Program-made: the position numbers and the translations under genes
DNA from: Runella slithyformis DSM 19594
Lineage (GTDB): Bacteria; Bacteroidota; Bacteroidia; Cytophagales; Spirosomataceae
Assembly: GCF_000218895.1 (NCBI RefSeq)
Contig: NC_015694.1
Span: forward strand, 1 to 64,000
DNA length: 64,000 nt
Direction: 5' to 3'
Part shown: piece by piece, positions 25,665 to 34,800 of the stretch
Numbering within the stretch: position 1 is the first letter of the stretch
How the letters are laid out: each line of letters begins with the position of its first letter
The notes under the pieces: generated by a model
The model's database searches: none
What the model was told of the DNA's origin: nothing
What the model saw: only the letters and a program-made list of their open reading frames with translations

Positions 25665-26225
25665 ATGCGAACAGTAGGATTTACCCTGGAAATTAGCGAA
25701 TCAGTTGAGTTGTCGGCAATCAAATCGATTACCGAAGACATTATTATTGGCGGATACAGGGACCTCGAAAAAATAGTTGAATCTTTGCAGGCAGGTGATT
25801 CTCTGGTGATTTATAAACTTTCCCGACTTGGGAATCACCTGTCAATAATCAATAAAAATGCCCATTTAGTCATTGATAAGGGGATCATTCTTAAAAGTCT
25901 TTCGGAGGGGATAGATTCCTCAACCCCCGACGGGAAACGTCAAATTGAACTCATTACACAGCTGACCCTGCAAACTACTGAAGAATCAGTCAGGAGCCTG
26001 ACACAGGGCAGAAAAACAGCAATTGAAAAAGGAGTGAAATTCGGACCCGAAAAGGGAACGCTCTACAAATTTCAGGATATTGCCGAACAGGTATATCAAA
26101 TGTACCTTACAAAACAGCATACCATAGAAGAAATAAGAATCCACTTCGATATCGGCTCCAGAAGTACCGTCTATAAGATCATTAAACTGTTTGAAAATCC
26201 ACCGGGAGACGGCAGTGTAAGCTGA
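25665..26225 (+). CDS. degenerate serine-recombinase-like protein
   Basis: A 186-residue protein following the resolvase plan: an N-terminal strand VGFTLEIS where YARVS is expected, LQAGDSLVIYKLSRLGNHL (the KLDRLGR motif, residues about 45-63), a mid segment TPDGKRQIELITQLTLQTTEESVRSLTQGRKTAI, and a C-terminal HTH (TIEEIRIHFDIGSRSTVYKII). The arginine before the catalytic serine is missing. It may be inactive as a recombinase and act as a DNA-binding protein, or be decaying. Confidence 0.65.
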   Translation: MRTVGFTLEISESVELSAIKSITEDIIIGGYRDLEKIVESLQAGDSLVIYKLSRLGNHLSIINKNAHLVIDKGIILKSLSEGIDSSTPDGKRQIELITQLTLQTTEESVRSLTQGRKTAIEKGVKFGPEKGTLYKFQDIAEQVYQMYLTKQHTIEEIRIHFDIGSRSTVYKIIKLFENPPGDGSVS

Positions 26226-26575
26226 ATTGTGTCCCTGATTTCAGTTTATGATTTCTGTCATCGCGCAGACAGTCCCCAAATTTTATATAAAGTCGAGACT
26301 TGGCCAATCCCCGGTTATGAATTGGCTTCTTTTATTATTTTTGACTGCTGAATAAGACAGTTTCGGCAGTATCTGATAGGAGCTAAGGGTAAAAGCCCGG
26401 AACCGGCCGCCACAGGATGAACTTTACTTTATAAAACGTATCTCTTAAGTGAATTTTTCTTCCTGACTTGTGGATTATAAATTCTGCAATCTGCTGATAA
26501 TCAAGCGGTGGTTAAATATTTGTAATAATAAAAATATTTATTGCATAATTATTGTTTCATAATTTAAGTAATTAC
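26226..26575. other. gap without a gene
   Basis: No coding frame or clear RNA gene is seen. The stretch contains short GC-rich hairpins near 26390-26410 (AGCCCGGAACCGGCC) and becomes very AT-rich toward the operator at 26576. Confidence 0.3.
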
Positions 26576-26601
26576 ATTTGTTCATATTTGTATGAACAAA
26601 T
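26576..26601. promoter_or_regulatory. 10-bp inverted repeat before the small TA-like pair
   Basis: ATTTGTTCAT-ATTTGT-ATGAACAAAT is a perfect inverted repeat ending 37 bp before the ATG of the 53-residue gene. Its place suggests an operator, perhaps for autoregulation of that two-gene unit. Confidence 0.55.
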
Positions 26602-26638
26602 TCATGAGCAGTCATACATAAAAAACAGTGAAAGAGAT

Positions 26639-26800
26639 ATGAGCACAGTGATAGCGCCAAAGAAAAGAACTCCTAAAGAGACATCAAAACCTCAGAGCAT
26701 GATTAAGAAAATGCTTGAGGATAAGGAGGCTATTGTGTCGTATTTTCGCGGTGAGCTTACCTTAAAAGAATTGGATGCAAGAGGAATTAAGTTGGGGTAA
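26639..26800 (+). CDS. small basic protein, antitoxin-like position
   Basis: A 53-residue protein with a basic N-terminus (MSTVIAPKKRTPKETSKPQ) and a helix-rich tail (FRGELTLKELDARGIKLG). It overlaps the next gene by 26 bases and has a palindrome upstream. This is the layout of an antitoxin-toxin pair, though neither protein belongs to a toxin family I can name. Confidence 0.5.
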   Translation: MSTVIAPKKRTPKETSKPQSMIKKMLEDKEAIVSYFRGELTLKELDARGIKLG

Positions 26801-27335
26801 TCCGTATCCCTATCAGGTTGACCCACAAGACAGTTCTTTTATTTTTTCCTCAGATTCGGGTGTAAATTTCTTCGTTTACCTGGCGGACGGTTCCTATTAT
26901 TTTCCAAAATACCCGGCTTTAGAGGGTAATGTTAAGACTTTTGGATTTGATCTCAGAAAGCCTGTAACGGCAGAGCAAGGCTATGATCCGAGAGTAAAAG
27001 ATACGGTTACGGCTATACTTAAGGACATACTTGTTAATAATAAGGATTTAGGATTGGTTTATGTGTGCAGTACGAAAGATAACCGACATGCAGGCCGAAG
27101 TCACTTATTTGCCAAATGGTTTGGAGAGGCGCAAGCCAATGAGGCACACGCAGACCCTGAAAAACGCCTGCATCTCTCTTTCATGTCAATTGAGATAAAG
27201 GGAGATACCGATCAGGACACTGTTTTTGCGGGTTGCATTGTAAGGAGCGATAGCCAATTCTGCAAATTACTGATGCATGCCTGTGCCAATTTTAATACAG
27301 ACCTTGATGATAAGACCTTCAGCGTAGAGGAATAA
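26775..27335 (+). CDS. DUF6169-like protein
   Basis: A 186-residue protein beginning LSWGNPYPYQVDPQDSSFIFSSDSGVNFFVYL, the pattern I associate with DUF6169 proteins of Bacteroidota mobile elements. The middle has LGLVYVCSTKDNRHAGRSHLFAKWF, which could form an active site (Arg/His). Biochemical function is unknown. Start is uncertain: this ATG lies within the previous gene. Confidence 0.55.
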   Translation: MQEELSWGNPYPYQVDPQDSSFIFSSDSGVNFFVYLADGSYYFPKYPALEGNVKTFGFDLRKPVTAEQGYDPRVKDTVTAILKDILVNNKDLGLVYVCSTKDNRHAGRSHLFAKWFGEAQANEAHADPEKRLHLSFMSIEIKGDTDQDTVFAGCIVRSDSQFCKLLMHACANFNTDLDDKTFSVEE

Positions 27336-27480
27336 CAACCTACAAAAGAATGCATAACTACCTTCATAGGCAGGAGCAGCAGGTTAACCGTCAAACGCCA
27401 AAACTATCGTAAACCATGTAAACGTATAGTTCAGCCGTTACACATTTTTCTTAATCTATACTATATACCCAATCAATAAA

Positions 27481-27530
27481 CAGCACCGTTGCAAAAGTGT
27501 AACCCCCCCAGTGTATATTGCTCCTATGCA
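27481..27530 (+). other. vestigial promoter region of a lost recombinase gene
   Basis: CACCGTTGCAAAAGTGTAACCC followed by a TATATTGCTCC-ATG arrangement resembles the region before the recombinase pseudogene at 32628 (GACCGTTGCAGAAGTGTTACCC, then TATATAATGCTTCC-ATG). Here the ATG is followed after one codon by TAA and no recombinase remains. Confidence 0.4.
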
Positions 27531-27586
27531 GTAACCTGATGCTAAAATTATTGTTAATATGAAAATGAGCAAATATTGGCTATGTA

Positions 27587-27772
27587 CTAACGAAGCAACC
27601 CACTTAGCCACTCATTGAACATTTTGTTCAGGTCGCTACCGTATTTCTGCTTGGCCTTGAGCTTCGTTGCCAATTCACATTTGAAGTTGATGGTTGTAGG
27701 GTTTTCGAACCGGCGCGGACGGCCCGCGTTTTCGCGTTTCCCTCCTCGGGAATTGGCCTTCTCTGTTTTCAT
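27587..27772 (-). CDS. small basic protein, possible ribbon-helix-helix
   Basis: A 61-residue protein with a glycine- and arginine-rich N-terminus (GGKRENAGRPRRFENPTTINFKC) and a helical tail. The pattern G-K-R-x-N-A-G-R-P-R plus a strand resembles small ribbon-helix-helix proteins. It overlaps the upstream gene by four bases and forms a two-gene leftward operon with it. Confidence 0.5.
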   Translation of the reverse strand: MKTEKANSRGGKRENAGRPRRFENPTTINFKCELATKLKAKQKYGSDLNKMFNEWLSGLLR

Positions 27773-28008
27773 AAATAGATCAGTTCAAATTTTACAGCAT
27801 CTGTGTTGAATAGTTTTTTAGCATGGGCATTCCAGATACCGAGTTTATCTATGGGATTGTCAAATCCTACAGCGTAGAGCCTTGCCTGTTTTACATCATC
27901 GGTAAAAATGATACCTGTTAAATCTTGATTTTCCGCTAGGTAACCTACTCCTTCAATGTACAACACGTATTTGGGAGCTTCCTGAATTTGCTTTTTTAAT
28001 GATGCCAT
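27769..28008 (-). CDS. uncharacterised 79-residue protein, partner of the small RHH gene
   Basis: A protein with alternating strands (YVLYIEGVGYLAENQDLTGIIF) and no motif I can name. It is first in the two-gene operon and is preceded by a perfect 10-bp inverted repeat at 28017-28041. A toxin/regulator pair is possible but unproven. Confidence 0.5.
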   Translation of the reverse strand: MASLKKQIQEAPKYVLYIEGVGYLAENQDLTGIIFTDDVKQARLYAVGFDNPIDKLGIWNAHAKKLFNTDAVKFELIYL

Positions 28009-28016
28009 TCGTGATA

Positions 28017-28041
28017 TTTGAATAAGTTTTGCTTATTCAAA
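28017..28041. promoter_or_regulatory. inverted repeat upstream of the 28008-27587 operon
   Basis: TTTGAATAAG (28017-28026) and CTTATTCAAA (28032-28041) are perfect 10-bp arms around TTTTG, nine bases from the leftward start codon. Probable operator. Confidence 0.55.
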
Positions 28042-28187
28042 GTTATAATAAAAAATTGAATTGGCAAAACATATTCAAAGACTTTTGTTCCCGTAATGAT
28101 GGGTTTGATCGGCCTGAGTGTGAAGGTTTAATTTTGCGGGTGAAGAAATTAAAAAGTATATTGCGTCTTGTGTAGAACCAATTGAAG

Positions 28188-29405
28188 ATGGAATCAATTC
28201 AAGAAAAAATCAGGCTTCCCGAAATTACGAGTAGGCCGCCTAAAGGCGTAAATAAAGAAGATTTGGCCAACAAGCTGGCCTTTTTGACCCACTATCTGCA
28301 AACCCGTGACAATGGTGCGGCATCCTATTTTAGAAAAGAGGCAGAAGAATTTCTGAGAGAGTTCATTTCGGAAGATATGGACATTGAGACGGCCTTTGAC
28401 AGTGTAGCTGATGACTTTACAAACATACCGTTTCCTGCTCCTGAACATCCAACCTTTAAATTCATTGACCTTTTTGCGGGTATCGGGGGGTTTAGAATGG
28501 CTTTCCAAAATCTTGGCGGTAAGTGCGTTTTTACTTCTGAGTGGAGTGATTCGTCAAAAATGACTTATGCGGCCAACTTTGGTGAAGTGCCTTTCGGAGA
28601 CATTACTAAAATTCACGAGTCATTGATTCCTGATCATAATATACTTCTTGCGGGGTTTCCGTGCCAGCCGTTTTCCATTGCGGGGGTTTCTAAAAAAACC
28701 AGCCTCGGCCGTGAGCACGGATTTAAGGATGAGACGCAGGGAACGCTGTTTTTTGATGTGGCCAGAATCATTGAACATAAGCGCCCCCAGGCATTTTTGT
28801 TGGAGAATGTTAAGAACCTTGTTTCACATGACAAAAAGCGGACGTTTACCATTATTCGCGAAACGTTGAAAGAACTGGGTTACAACCTACACTGTCAGAT
28901 AATTGATGGTAAACATTTTGTACCTCAGCACAGAGAACGGATTTTTATTGTCGGGTTTGACGAAAAGGTCTATAACCGTGATGAAGATTTTCAGTTTCCA
29001 ATACTTCCAAAACCTTCCAGTGTATTGGAAGATATTCTTCTAAATGATGTACCTGATAAATACACACTGACGGATAACCTTTGGACCTATCTTCAAAATT
29101 ATGCGCAGAAGCATAAAGAGAAAGGAAATGGTTTTGGTTTCGGACTTGCCGCACGCGACGGCATTGCGCGTACGCTGAGTGCAAGATATTATAAAGATGG
29201 GTCTGAAATATTAATACCACAGGAGCCAGGGCAAAATCCGCGTCGACTTACTCCCCGCGAATGTGCCCGTTTGCAGGGCTTTCCTGATGATTTTAAAATT
29301 GTAGTGGCTGATACCTCTGCTTACAAACAGTTTGGAAATTCGGTGGTCAGACCATTGGTTGAGGCCATTGGTGAAAACATCGTGAATATAATTACAAAGA
29401 AATGA
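28188..29405 (+). CDS. C5-cytosine DNA methyltransferase
   Basis: A 405-residue protein with the ordered motifs of C5 methyltransferases: FIDLFAGIGGFRMAF (motif I), GFPCQPFS with catalytic Cys159 (IV), ENVKNL (VI), QHRERIFIVGF (VIII), and LTPRECARLQGFPDDF plus FGNSVV (IX-X). The N-terminal 85 residues form a helical extension. It overlaps the next gene by four bases, so it is the protective half of a type II restriction-modification system. The ATG at 28188 is taken; a TTG six bases upstream is possible. Confidence 0.95.
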   Translation: MESIQEKIRLPEITSRPPKGVNKEDLANKLAFLTHYLQTRDNGAASYFRKEAEEFLREFISEDMDIETAFDSVADDFTNIPFPAPEHPTFKFIDLFAGIGGFRMAFQNLGGKCVFTSEWSDSSKMTYAANFGEVPFGDITKIHESLIPDHNILLAGFPCQPFSIAGVSKKTSLGREHGFKDETQGTLFFDVARIIEHKRPQAFLLENVKNLVSHDKKRTFTIIRETLKELGYNLHCQIIDGKHFVPQHRERIFIVGFDEKVYNRDEDFQFPILPKPSSVLEDILLNDVPDKYTLTDNLWTYLQNYAQKHKEKGNGFGFGLAARDGIARTLSARYYKDGSEILIPQEPGQNPRRLTPRECARLQGFPDDFKIVVADTSAYKQFGNSVVRPLVEAIGENIVNIITKK

Positions 29406-30703
29406 ACCTCGAACGTTTGAAGAATATCATGGCCGATAACGGCTGTACGAAAGTTTTTGTAAAGCCATTAGCGCCCAATGATAATTCAAAGAATCAGGTG
29501 TACTTGGGCGGGTCTGATATTTTCAACCTGTTTCCAATGTCTGACATTACGGCCGAATCTCCGGGGGAGTGGAAGCGGGAACGCTTTAAAGCTACTTCAG
29601 ATTTTGCATGGATCGGTGAGGAAGGCCAATTATTCAAGGCTCCAAACGCCCAATTTATTCTTTATCCAAAATACCCCGAGGTTCGTTTCTCGGGGTTTCT
29701 TTCTAAATGCGTAAATGCTCCTTCTGATTTGATGACAATCCGACAGGCGGGGCGTTTGCTTTTTCTTTCAGTATCGAATACTGGCCAGATTTTGGGGTTT
29801 GTAACGGCCCCTGATTCAGTACTGGCGCGGGAGTTTCTAAACGTGCCTTCCCGACAGGAAGGAGTATTCAGAACTTTTGAGTTAATGAAACGGGATAGTA
29901 AAGTTATCCTGATGAAAGAACTTTCCCGAATCTATCAACTTGGCTGGATTCCATCAAAACGTTTGGACAAATACGGTGCCGTTCTTGACTGTAATGCGCC
30001 CAACTGTGGCGGTTATACACTTGAGGCAGAATTGGGAATTACGCCAAACGGATATTCAGAACCCGATTTTTTGGGTTGGGAGGTCAAACAGTTTGGGGTT
30101 ACTAACCTAAAAAAACCGGGAAATGCAGTGATTACTTTAATGACTCCTGAACCTACCGAAGGGCTGTATGTATCTGAAGGAGTTGAGTACTTTATCCGTA
30201 ATTACGGCTATCCTGACCAAAACGGGAGAGAAGACCGTTTGAATTTTGGCGGTGTACACAAAGCATCGATCAAACATCCGCGTACCTCTTTAACGTTGGA
30301 GCTCATTGGCTTTGATGCCGATGCGGGGAAAATCAAAAGTGCCGGGGGAAAAATTGCGCTTGTTGACGAGCAGGGAAATGAAGCCGCCGCATGGTCCTTT
30401 GCGGCATTACTTCAGCATTGGAATCGTAAGCACAATCAGGCCTGTTATGTTCCGAGCAAATCCGAAACCGATCCACTAAGAAGGTATTGTTACGGCAATC
30501 TGGTTACGCTGGGCGTAGAAACCGACTTTCAGTTATTTTTGGCACAGATGCACTTGGGCAATATTTACTACGACCCGGGAATCAAAATGGAAAATATCTC
30601 CGTAAAACCTGTTGTGAAGCGCCGCAGTCAGTTCCGTATGAGCTCACAGTATTTGGGTTCATTGTATAAAAGAAATGAGACGGTAGATGTGTTGGGATAT
30701 TGA
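29402..30703 (+). CDS. MvaI/BcnI-like type II restriction endonuclease
   Basis: A 433-residue protein coupled to the methyltransferase. The segment GGYTLEAELG...EPDFLGWEVKQF near residues 202-229 has the E...D...ExK layout of the MvaI/BcnI endonuclease family, which cuts CC-N-GG-type sites. Such enzymes are usually shorter, so the N-terminal 200 residues may be an added recognition domain. The exact target site cannot be read from the sequence. Confidence 0.75.
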   Translation: MNLERLKNIMADNGCTKVFVKPLAPNDNSKNQVYLGGSDIFNLFPMSDITAESPGEWKRERFKATSDFAWIGEEGQLFKAPNAQFILYPKYPEVRFSGFLSKCVNAPSDLMTIRQAGRLLFLSVSNTGQILGFVTAPDSVLAREFLNVPSRQEGVFRTFELMKRDSKVILMKELSRIYQLGWIPSKRLDKYGAVLDCNAPNCGGYTLEAELGITPNGYSEPDFLGWEVKQFGVTNLKKPGNAVITLMTPEPTEGLYVSEGVEYFIRNYGYPDQNGREDRLNFGGVHKASIKHPRTSLTLELIGFDADAGKIKSAGGKIALVDEQGNEAAAWSFAALLQHWNRKHNQACYVPSKSETDPLRRYCYGNLVTLGVETDFQLFLAQMHLGNIYYDPGIKMENISVKPVVKRRSQFRMSSQYLGSLYKRNETVDVLGY

Positions 30704-30807
30704 AGGTATTAACGGATTGCCATACGTTCTAAAAGGCAATGCTCCTACCTTTAAATCACAATTATTCAGTAAGTTTACGGATAGTTTAACCATTAATACT
30801 TATATAA

Positions 30808-31283
30808 ATGAAGCCAATAAATATTCGTTTTGTAACGCCGAATGATAATATTCTGCCCAAAGAAAAAAAGAAGGTAAACCAACAAAAATCGTTTTGACAG
30901 GCTATATTTCCGCTACGGGTAAAATAGTTTTTCCTACAAAAACAGTTTCTGAGTTAGCTATTGATTTTAATAATGCGTCTTTCAAAATCGGTACTCAGGA
31001 AGGCAAACGTAAAGTTAAATCTCTTTACTTAATTCTCTCAAGTATCGAAGAGGATGCTTTTCAATTCGAAAAAGCTCCAAAAGGATACACACTCTCATTG
31101 GCAATATTACTGAAAAAAATCGGAATTGATTTTTCTTCAGCAAAATACAGCTTTACCATTGAATCATTTGATTATGAAGGCAGTACCGGCTTAGAACTTC
31201 AATTAAACTCTGAGGATTCAATACTTAAGGCACCTTATATGGGCAAGCCGCGCGGTCGTAAACCTAAAGCGCTTACCGCTTAA
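30808..31283 (+). CDS. uncharacterised protein read through an A7 slippery site
   Basis: An ATG at 30808 opens MKPINIRFVTPNDNILPKEK but meets TGA at 30895-30897. A -1 shift at A-AAA-AAG (30864-30870) continues as EGKPTKIVLTGYISATGKIV and runs to 31283, giving about 158 residues. Without the shift the long downstream part has only a TTG start (30894). The protein ends in the basic tail GKPRGRKPKALTA. A homopolymer sequencing error, a real mutation or programmed frameshifting could each explain it. Confidence 0.6.
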
Positions 31284-31306
31284 CAGTAAAGGTCTGTTCG
31301 GCATTC

Positions 31307-31342
31307 CGCTAAGAAAATATAACGGGTTGTATTTTCTTAGCG
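31307..31342. terminator. 13-bp inverted repeat, terminator or operator
   Basis: CGCTAAGAAAATA (31307-31319) and TATTTTCTTAGCG (31330-31342) are perfect arms around a 10-base loop, 24 bp after a stop and 52 bp before the next start. There is no external U-tract, so termination is not certain. Confidence 0.5.
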
Positions 31343-31393
31343 TGGTCTTTGGCAAAACCTAAACCTCTGATAATTTCCCTTTTTAAAAGCCGT

Positions 31394-32164
31394 ATGTCTA
31401 ACAATTTAAGCTCAGATACAAAGAGTCATAATAGCACTGTTTCTTCCGGTGAGCGATTACAGGAAATTCACTACCGACTGATTAAATCCTGGGAAAAACA
31501 GCAGCATTCAGGTTTAGTACCCATGATTTACCCAAACCCTCAGCCTGATTCACTGCTGTTTATCGGTATCAATCCCTCTTTAGGTGAAAATGATATTGTA
31601 AAAGTTCTTGCAGGTACTGAGTTTGAACAGTTTGTACCTGACCGTGCTTCTGTCAGAGAGTATTTTAGTTTCAAGCCCGATTTAGTACATCAACAACTTC
31701 AGAATTGGCAAACGATTCAACAATATCACCGCCAAAAGCTCAATTATTTTGAACGTCATCGTAAAATAGCTGAAAAAGCGGGAATGCCTTGGGAGCAGTT
31801 AGATTTGTTTCAATTGAGGGAGTCAGCTCAGGTTAACTTGGTTCGTTTATTGAAAAATAACCTTACAGAACCCTTCTTTCTGGAGCAGCTTGAAATATTT
31901 TTTGATCTTCTGGAAGTAATCGCGCCCAAAATCATCGTGATTATGAACCGAAAAACGGGGGAGATACTTAAGAAGAAGTTGCCTGAGGACAAGGCAGGCG
32001 TATCAGCACTTAGACCAACGGATCGTAATGATGTATATATGTTTGAATTCCGTGGGCAAAGAATTCCGGTTCTCTTCAGTGTTCATGTGCAGTATAAAAC
32101 AGCTATTGAACGGGAACGGATTAATAACGATATTGTAAATACCATCAGAGAATTTGCCATATGA
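31394..32164 (+). CDS. possible uracil-DNA-glycosylase-superfamily protein
   Basis: A 256-residue protein with SLLFIGINPSLGENDI (residues about 53-68), resembling the GINPG-type active-site loop of family 4/mismatch uracil-DNA glycosylases, and DLLEVIAPKIIVIMNRKTG, like the strand that follows in that fold. The final motif (FSVHVQYKTA) is not the usual one, so function is uncertain. It is coupled by a four-base overlap to a possible GIY-YIG gene. A repair or defence pair is possible. Confidence 0.45.
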   Translation: MSNNLSSDTKSHNSTVSSGERLQEIHYRLIKSWEKQQHSGLVPMIYPNPQPDSLLFIGINPSLGENDIVKVLAGTEFEQFVPDRASVREYFSFKPDLVHQQLQNWQTIQQYHRQKLNYFERHRKIAEKAGMPWEQLDLFQLRESAQVNLVRLLKNNLTEPFFLEQLEIFFDLLEVIAPKIIVIMNRKTGEILKKKLPEDKAGVSALRPTDRNDVYMFEFRGQRIPVLFSVHVQYKTAIERERINNDIVNTIREFAI

Positions 32165-32562
32165 TTCTGAATTGGAAAAAGTGCCTAACCTATGAGGAAG
32201 CCCGTAACCATACTAATATAATTTATCTGCATGAATGGGCGGGAAAGCCATTTTATTGGGGTAAAGCTCATAAAAGCTACTTTGGCGGACATATGCGTGA
32301 AATTGACGGTTTTAAAGCAAGCGGGCGTTACAACTCAGGTTACCGTCATTGGATTGAAGGTTGTTTAAGGCACGGCGCATCATTATATATAGCTCAAGTT
32401 GATCCAGACGCTGAATATACAATTGATGAGATTGAAAACTTTCTTATTGCAAACTATCCAAGTGAAATGCCCCAAAAACTTCATAAATCAGTAAAAACAC
32501 TTAGTATTGGCCATACGGGAGATGTGCCGGCGTCACTATTGAATAGTGTTTTGAATTTGTAA
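32161..32562 (+). CDS. possible GIY-YIG-type nuclease
   Basis: A 133-residue protein: NIIYLHEWAGKPFYWGKAHK (residues about 19-38) has the spacing of the GIY...YWG pair, and RYNSGYRHWIEGCLRHG and IDEIENFLI supply Arg/His and Glu in the places expected for the fold. The match is by eye only. It may act with the glycosylase-like partner upstream: base removal followed by strand cutting would be coherent, but that is inference. Confidence 0.4.
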   Translation: MILNWKKCLTYEEARNHTNIIYLHEWAGKPFYWGKAHKSYFGGHMREIDGFKASGRYNSGYRHWIEGCLRHGASLYIAQVDPDAEYTIDEIENFLIANYPSEMPQKLHKSVKTLSIGHTGDVPASLLNSVLNL

Positions 32563-32627
32563 ATAAGAGGGGCAACATTACAGGAACGACCGTTGCAGAA
32601 GTGTTACCCTTATTATATAATGCTTCC

Positions 32628-33269
32628 ATGAAGTATATTTCTTGCATAAGGGTAAGCACTAAAGGGCAGGAACGCAGCGGCCTGTCATTTGATGCTCAGA
32701 AAGCAATTATTGAGCATTAAGCAGAAATTGATAAAGCCGAAGTTGTTAACGAATTCATTGAAATCGAAAGCGGTAAATATATTTCAAAACGCCCTATTTT
32801 AAAAGCTGCTATTGAATACGCCCAGACTCATAATGCTGTTTTAGTAGTGACCAAGCTTGATTCTCTGAGCCGTGATGTAGTACACATTTTTAAATACAAA
32901 AACAATTAGGGGCTTACTTCAAAAGTCGCGATTTACCTACTACCAACACTTTAATCCTATGACATAACGCAGCGAGAGCGAGAACTTATCAGTATACGAA
33001 CCCATCAAACTTTTCAAGCTAAAAAGAAGCAAGGGGCAATGCTTGGTAAACTATCAAACTTCACTTAAAAAGGCTGTAAAGTTGGATGAACTTCTTTATA
33101 TATACAGGCACAAACTAGCCAAAACAACCAGAGAGCGGTAGCTCTTATAAAAATTTGCTGTAAAAGAGGCATGAGCTTAAGCCAAATAGTAGAGCATTTA
33201 AATAATAATGGCATCACTACTTCTACAGGTAGGAAATTTTACAAAACTTCTATTAGTAGGCTGGTATAA
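32628..33269 (+). pseudogene. broken serine recombinase
   Basis: From the ATG the frame reads KYISCIRVSTKGQERSGLSF with catalytic-type R-V-S, then hits TAA after 30 codons. It continues as SGKYISKRPILKAAIEYAQT and VVTKLDSLSRDVVHIFKYKN, with more stops and shifts. The C-terminal HTH part (SLSQIVEHLNNNGITTSTGR) ends at 33267-33269. It resembles the intact recombinase at 43272-43961 in plan. Confidence 0.85.
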
Positions 33270-33699
33270 TTCTAAGTGTCTGTATTTTAGGGATACTTAC
33301 ATCAATTCTAAGAACTGATTTCAAGTGAAAAAAATGAAATTTCTGTTTTCAAATTATATGACAAATTGTCACTGTTTGTCAGGTGGCACAATTATGGAAT
33401 TTCTAAATGTTAAGGATAATTGCATCTAATTGAAGAGTAGCAAGAGAACTGGCAAAGCGCCAACTTTGCCAGTTTAAACTTTTGATTGATAAAATTGAGC
33501 AACGTAGCAGATTGCTCGAATGGATAATTACGCCCTTTATTGTTGATAATCAGGATAATGCATTTCAATCAGGGTGCAAAACTAATTCTCATTTCTTCAG
33601 TATCCAAGTATAGCGTCATTATTTTTTCTTTCCTAATGCTCGGCTATAAGGCTTTCTACTCCGAGAAAATATAGAAAGCACCACTTTACTCTATTAATT
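33270..33699. other. gap before operon A, with a strong hairpin
   Basis: No gene is seen. AACTGGCAAAG (33447-33457) and CTTTGCCAGTT (33464-33474) form a perfect 11-bp stem with a six-base loop, followed by TTAAACTTTTG; it may terminate rightward transcripts and isolate operon A. The promoter of operon A should lie between this hairpin and 33700. Confidence 0.5.
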
Positions 33700-34800
33700 A
33701 TGGCGACCAATACTGCCCTGAAAGTTATTAAACCGACTTCTCCAAAAATTTTACGTACAGTATTTCTTTATACCGGTCAGGGAGATTCTACGATTGTAGC
33801 AGTTCCAACCGGCGACGGTGCAGATGACTATGAATATATCTTAGTCGATGCTGACTTGGATAAGGAAGAAGATGAGGTTAATTTAATTGCAATGTTAAAA
33901 GATCTCTTGGGTGATGAGAAACTGCCTAAGTACTTTAATACCCACCCTCATAAAGATCATACAGGTGGTATTAAAGAAATCTATGATGAGGTAGGTATCA
34001 TTGAAGTGCTACACAGTAATCACCGACCTACCGGTGAACATGCTGAAAGTTTTGAAGAATTAGAATATGTCCTTGATAAGGTAGGCGAGGAAAATGAATT
34101 TTTGCTTAAGGGAACAAATGATTTAAATAAAGTCAGAAAACATGATGATTCAGAGTTAGAAAAGAAAATTGGTCTTATTGATTATCAGGTATTTGCGCCG
34201 GCGGAATACGTTTGTGAAGAGATCGATGAAGAAACTGAAGAAGTTCACTATAGACGGATTCATGAGCAATGTGCAGTTTTTAAATTTACCTATGGAGGAA
34301 AATCGATTCTTTTTACAGGGGATGCTAACAAAGCTGCCTGGCAGGATCATATTACCGAGTATTATGCCGATGCCTTAAAGGCCGATGTAGTTAATGCGAG
34401 TCATCACGGATCACGAAGTACATTTAAAAATGGTGAAGATGATGAAGAGCCCTTCAAAGATCATTTGGATTGTATCGATGCGGACTATCTGATTGTCAGT
34501 GCCCCTAAGCAGAAAGACAGCCCCCATGGCCACCCGCATGATGATGCGATGAAAATATATAAGGAATATTTTGCGGAAGAAAGTATCTATCATTTGGGTG
34601 AAAATCCATGTTGTGTAATAGTTGATATTGATGCAAATGGAAACCTCAGTATTACTGAAGATAATCAATTAATTGCTGCTTATGGAAAGAAAAGTGAAGA
34701 GGATGAAGAAAAGAAAAGCAATAATAAACAGGAAACAAATAAAAGGGCAGCTGTCTTAACAGAATTGGCTTCAAATGCTAAACCTTGGCAACGTGGATAA
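33700..34800 (+). CDS. MBL-fold hydrolase, first of three in operon A
   Basis: A 366-residue metallo-beta-lactamase-fold protein with the metal motif THPHKDHTGG (His82, His84, Asp86, His87), SILFTGDA for the bridging aspartate and VVNASHHGS for the later histidines, as in ComEC/Rec2-type domains. The last 40 residues are charged and repetitive (KKSEEDEEKKSNNKQ). It has no signal peptide, so it acts in the cytoplasm. The gene overlaps the E2-like gene by 26 bases. The substrate is unknown; nucleic acid, nucleotide or a protein adduct are options. Confidence 0.88.
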   Translation: MATNTALKVIKPTSPKILRTVFLYTGQGDSTIVAVPTGDGADDYEYILVDADLDKEEDEVNLIAMLKDLLGDEKLPKYFNTHPHKDHTGGIKEIYDEVGIIEVLHSNHRPTGEHAESFEELEYVLDKVGEENEFLLKGTNDLNKVRKHDDSELEKKIGLIDYQVFAPAEYVCEEIDEETEEVHYRRIHEQCAVFKFTYGGKSILFTGDANKAAWQDHITEYYADALKADVVNASHHGSRSTFKNGEDDEEPFKDHLDCIDADYLIVSAPKQKDSPHGHPHDDAMKIYKEYFAEESIYHLGENPCCVIVDIDANGNLSITEDNQLIAAYGKKSEEDEEKKSNNKQETNKRAAVLTELASNAKPWQRG

